Of a DNA stretch of 64,000 nucleotides, positions 61,624 through 64,000 are shown in pieces. Under the pieces are notes generated by a model. It was not told the origin of the DNA. It saw nothing but the letters and a program-made list of their open reading frames with translations, and ran no database searches. Both the position numbers and the translations under genes were made by a program. This DNA is from DDH964 sp963806685 (lineage in GTDB: Bacteria; Desulfobacterota; Desulfuromonadia; Desulfuromonadales; DDH964): contig CAWDZB010000010.1 in assembly GCA_963806685.1 (NCBI GenBank), positions 1 to 64,000 of the forward strand, read 5' to 3'. Position 1 is the first letter of the stretch. Every line of letters starts with the position of its first letter.

Positions 61624-64000
61624 ATGCAGCAGACCTTTTCCAGCGGCGTCATCATTCTGCTTCGCCAGGCCATCTGCGAAACGGGTGGCAACGAAGTCTT
61701 TTTTCTCGGCCATACCGACGACCAGCGCCGGGTAATCGAGATCGAAGTCCTCGCCCGCGGCTCAAAAGAGGCGGTGCCGGCCATTCTCCAGGCCTGTCGT
61801 TACGGTGACGTAGTTATCCACAACCACCCCTCGGGACAGCTCACCCCGTCGCCGGCCGACCTCGAGATCGCCGGCCGCCTCGGGGCCCTCGGGGTCGGAT
61901 TCCACATTGTGGACAATGCTGTGGACAACGTCTACCGGGTGATCGAGGCGTTTCTGCCGCGCAACCGGCAATTGCTCGATCCGGCCCGGATCGCCGACCA
62001 CCTCGGTCCGCAGGGCTCGATCGCAGCCGCCCTTTCCGGCTACGAAGAACGCCCTGAACAGCTGCGCATGGCATTTGCTGTCGGCGAGGCCTTCAACAGC
62101 GACCGGCTGGCGGTAATCGAGGCCGGAACCGGCACCGGCAAGAGCCTCGCCTACCTGGTCCCGGCGCTGCTCTGGTCGCAGGCCAACGAGGAGCGGGTGG
62201 TGGTCTCGACCAATACCATCAACCTCCAGGAGCAGCTGATCCGCAAGGACCTGCCGCTGCTGCAGCGGGCCACCGGCCTCGAATTTCGTGCGGTGCTGGT
62301 CAAGGGGCGCGGCAACTACCTCTGCCGGCGGCGGCTGGCCGCCGCCCACCGCGAGCCGGAGCTTTTCGAAAATGAGCACCAGGGAGAGCTCGAGACCCTG
62401 GTCGACTGGGCCGCAAGGAGCAGCGACGGCTCCCGCGAGGAGCTGACCTTCGTCCCCCGGGAGGCGGTTTGGGAGGAGGTGCGCTGCGAGGTCGACCAGT
62501 GCGCCCGGGTGCGCTGCGCCGACTACGCCGCCTGCTTCTTCCATCGCGCCCGCCGGGTCGCCGCCCAGGCCGACCTGCTGGTGGTCAACCATGCCCTGCT
62601 TCTTTCCGACCTGGCCCTGCGCCAGCAGACCGACAACTACACCGCCGCCGCTGTCCTTCCCCCCTTCGACCGGGTGATTCTGGACGAGGCTCACCACCTT
62701 GAGGATGTCGCCACCAGCTTCTTCTCGGCCCAGGTTACCCGCTTTGCTTACGCCCGGGTGCTGGGCAAACTGCGCCATCCACGCAAGCCTGACAAGGGAC
62801 TGCTGCCCCGGCTCCTCGCCCAGTTGGCGCAACTGCTGCCAGACAGCGCCGACGCACTCTACCGGCAGCTGCACGGCCGGATCGAACAGCTCCTCGTCGA
62901 TCGCCAGACGCTCTTCGACCGGGCGGTATCTGACCTGGATGCGATCGGCAGCCGGCTGATCACCGAATATCCTGTCCGGGAAGGGGAGGAGCTGCGCCAA
63001 CGTGTCACCCCGGCCTTTGTCGAGCGACCGATCTGGACCGATACGGTCGCCCGGGTCCGTGAACTGGCCGCCATGACCGGGGCGCTCGGGCAAGCCGGTC
63101 AGGCCCTGCTCAAAGTCTGCGAGGCATTGCCGGAGAAGGTCGCTGAACGGCTCGCCTCGGTCTTCACCGATCTGTCCGGGGCCTTTCTGCGCCTGGCCGG
63201 CATCGCCGGCGATCTGGAGTTTTTCGCCGCCGCCGACCCAAGTTACTGCGTCTGGATGGAGGTCGTGTCGGCGCGCAGCGGGCGCGGTGGCGGGCCGGTC
63301 ACCCGCCTCTGCGCCGCGCCGTTGGAGGTAGCCGCCAGCCTGCAACAGGCCCTCTACGACCGTTTCCGGACCGTGGTCCTGACCAGCGCCACCCTCGCCG
63401 TCGGCGACTCCTTCACCTTTCTCGAACAACGCGTCGGGCTCGATCGCTGTCCCTCCGACCGGCGCAGTGCGCTGCGCCTCCCCTCCCCCTTCGACTTTGC
63501 CCACCAGGCCCTGCTGGCGGTTCCGGTCGACATCCCCGAGCCGGGGCGCCCCGGCTATCCGGAGATGGTCCGCGATCTCGCCGAGCGGGCCGTCCTTGCC
63601 GCCGACGGCCGCAGCTTCGTCCTCTTTACCGCCTACTCGCTGCTGCGCCGGGTCCATGGCGAGCTGGCGCCGGTCCTCGCCGCCCGCGGCTATCGCTGCC
63701 TGCGCCAGGGGGAGGAGAACCGCCATCGCCTGCTCAAGACCTTCGCCGGCGATCCGACCAGCGTGCTGTTCGCCACCGACTCCTTCTGGGAAGGGGTCGA
63801 CGTGCCCGGGCGCGCTCTCGAACAGGTGATCATCACCCGCCTCCCCTTCAAGGTCCCCACCGAGCCGATCCTCGAGGCCCGGGCTGAGGCCATCGAGCGC
63901 CGCGGCGGCGACCCATTCATGGAGTACACGGTGCCGCAGGCGGTGATCAAGTTCAAGCAGGGCTTTGGCCGACTGATCCGGCACCGCGACGATCGCGGCG
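61624..64000 (+). CDS. JAMM/RadC-like domain fused to DinG-type helicase (3' end outside window)
   Basis: 792 codons are visible; the frame runs off the right edge. The N-terminal ~110 residues hold a complete JAMM motif: Glu24, then HNHPSGQLTPSPAD with His66, His68, Ser76 and Asp79, as in RadC. The rest is a DinG/XPD superfamily 2 helicase: Walker A GTGTGKS (near 168), VVSTNTINLQEQ, DEAH box (near 354), LTSATL, and GVDVPGRALEQVIITRLPF. Cys residues in NYLCRRR and DQCARVRCADYAACFF should bind the 4Fe-4S cluster. It unwinds 5'-3'; the JAMM domain function is unknown. Confidence 0.93.
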   Translation, partial: MQQTFSSGVIILLRQAICETGGNEVFFLGHTDDQRRVIEIEVLARGSKEAVPAILQACRYGDVVIHNHPSGQLTPSPADLEIAGRLGALGVGFHIVDNAVDNVYRVIEAFLPRNRQLLDPARIADHLGPQGSIAAALSGYEERPEQLRMAFAVGEAFNSDRLAVIEAGTGTGKSLAYLVPALLWSQANEERVVVSTNTINLQEQLIRKDLPLLQRATGLEFRAVLVKGRGNYLCRRRLAAAHREPELFENEHQGELETLVDWAARSSDGSREELTFVPREAVWEEVRCEVDQCARVRCADYAACFFHRARRVAAQADLLVVNHALLLSDLALRQQTDNYTAAAVLPPFDRVILDEAHHLEDVATSFFSAQVTRFAYARVLGKLRHPRKPDKGLLPRLLAQLAQLLPDSADALYRQLHGRIEQLLVDRQTLFDRAVSDLDAIGSRLITEYPVREGEELRQRVTPAFVERPIWTDTVARVRELAAMTGALGQAGQALLKVCEALPEKVAERLASVFTDLSGAFLRLAGIAGDLEFFAAADPSYCVWMEVVSARSGRGGGPVTRLCAAPLEVAASLQQALYDRFRTVVLTSATLAVGDSFTFLEQRVGLDRCPSDRRSALRLPSPFDFAHQALLAVPVDIPEPGRPGYPEMVRDLAERAVLAADGRSFVLFTAYSLLRRVHGELAPVLAARGYRCLRQGEENRHRLLKTFAGDPTSVLFATDSFWEGVDVPGRALEQVIITRLPFKVPTEPILEARAEAIERRGGDPFMEYTVPQAVIKFKQGFGRLIRHRDDRG

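Noticed and set aside
61762..63984. A 740-codon minus-strand frame at the right end
   Set aside because: It lies opposite the helicase, whose plus-strand frame has all expected motifs and is open to the window edge.

Overview
The window is a GC-rich bacterial chromosome segment. I see no phage, CRISPR, rRNA or tRNA genes. It most likely comes from a Desulfuromonadia-type bacterium (Geobacter/Desulfuromonas/Geoalkalibacter relatives). This is inferred from the run siroheme dehydrogenase - ccsA - hemA - hemC - cobA/hemD, a Hya-type [NiFe] hydrogenase in the order small - large - cytochrome b - protease, ATP-type PEP carboxykinase, a PPDK regulatory protein, and many two-component systems with single or tandem receiver domains. 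No 16S gene is present, so the assignment rests on gene content only.

Region 1 (1-21.9 kb) looks accessory and partly eroded. It opens with acetate kinase (5' end outside the window), whose C-terminal tail reads into a histidine-kinase remnant. Next come a membrane sensor kinase, a REC protein with two CxxC pairs, a REC-REC protein and a REC-GGDEF gene with an internal deletion. After a 0.7 kb gap there is phosphoketolase, which makes acetyl phosphate, the substrate of acetate kinase. Then follow a SpoIIAA-like protein, a cardiolipin synthase, an AI-2E-family permease, a copper P1B-ATPase, a CDF metal exporter, a transglutaminase-like gene with an internal deletion, and a PAS-GGDEF diguanylate cyclase. 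The region ends in a 4.7 kb segment bounded by two diverged inverted copies of a ~0.5 kb repeat, enclosing a UbiB/ABC1 kinase, a 63-residue ORF and a DUF2254 membrane protein.

Region 2 (21.9-38.7 kb) is housekeeping. It has the tetrapyrrole operon on the minus strand (SIS protein, siroheme dehydrogenase, CcsA, HemA, HemC, CobA-HemD), thioredoxin, and a minus-strand run dapF - HIT - HAD - nfo - dtd - darP. It also has a short ORF plus MBL hydrolase, a zinc-ribbon/RDD membrane protein, prmA-rsmE, and the PPDK regulator. Heptamer repeat arrays sit directly on the start regions of cobA-hemD and of the siroheme dehydrogenase.

Region 3 (38.7-52.5 kb) holds an OmpR-type two-component pair, an RNase Z-like MBL protein, a NarX/NarL-like pair, a FadR/GntR regulator with a candidate autoregulatory operator, a secreted COG4315 protein, pckA, a lipoprotein cytochrome c, and the membrane-bound uptake hydrogenase operon. 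The hydrogenase small subunit has Asp in place of one proximal-cluster Cys.

Region 4 (52.5-64 kb) has a CxxC protein, the RNA-repair pair archease-RtcB, an NDUFA9-like epimerase, and a sensor kinase plus sigma-54 activator. The activator is followed by two identical inverted-repeat sites and a consensus -24/-12 promoter driving a REC protein and a DegP/HtrA protease. The window ends inside a helicase gene that joins an N-terminal JAMM/RadC-like domain to a DinG/XPD-type helicase.
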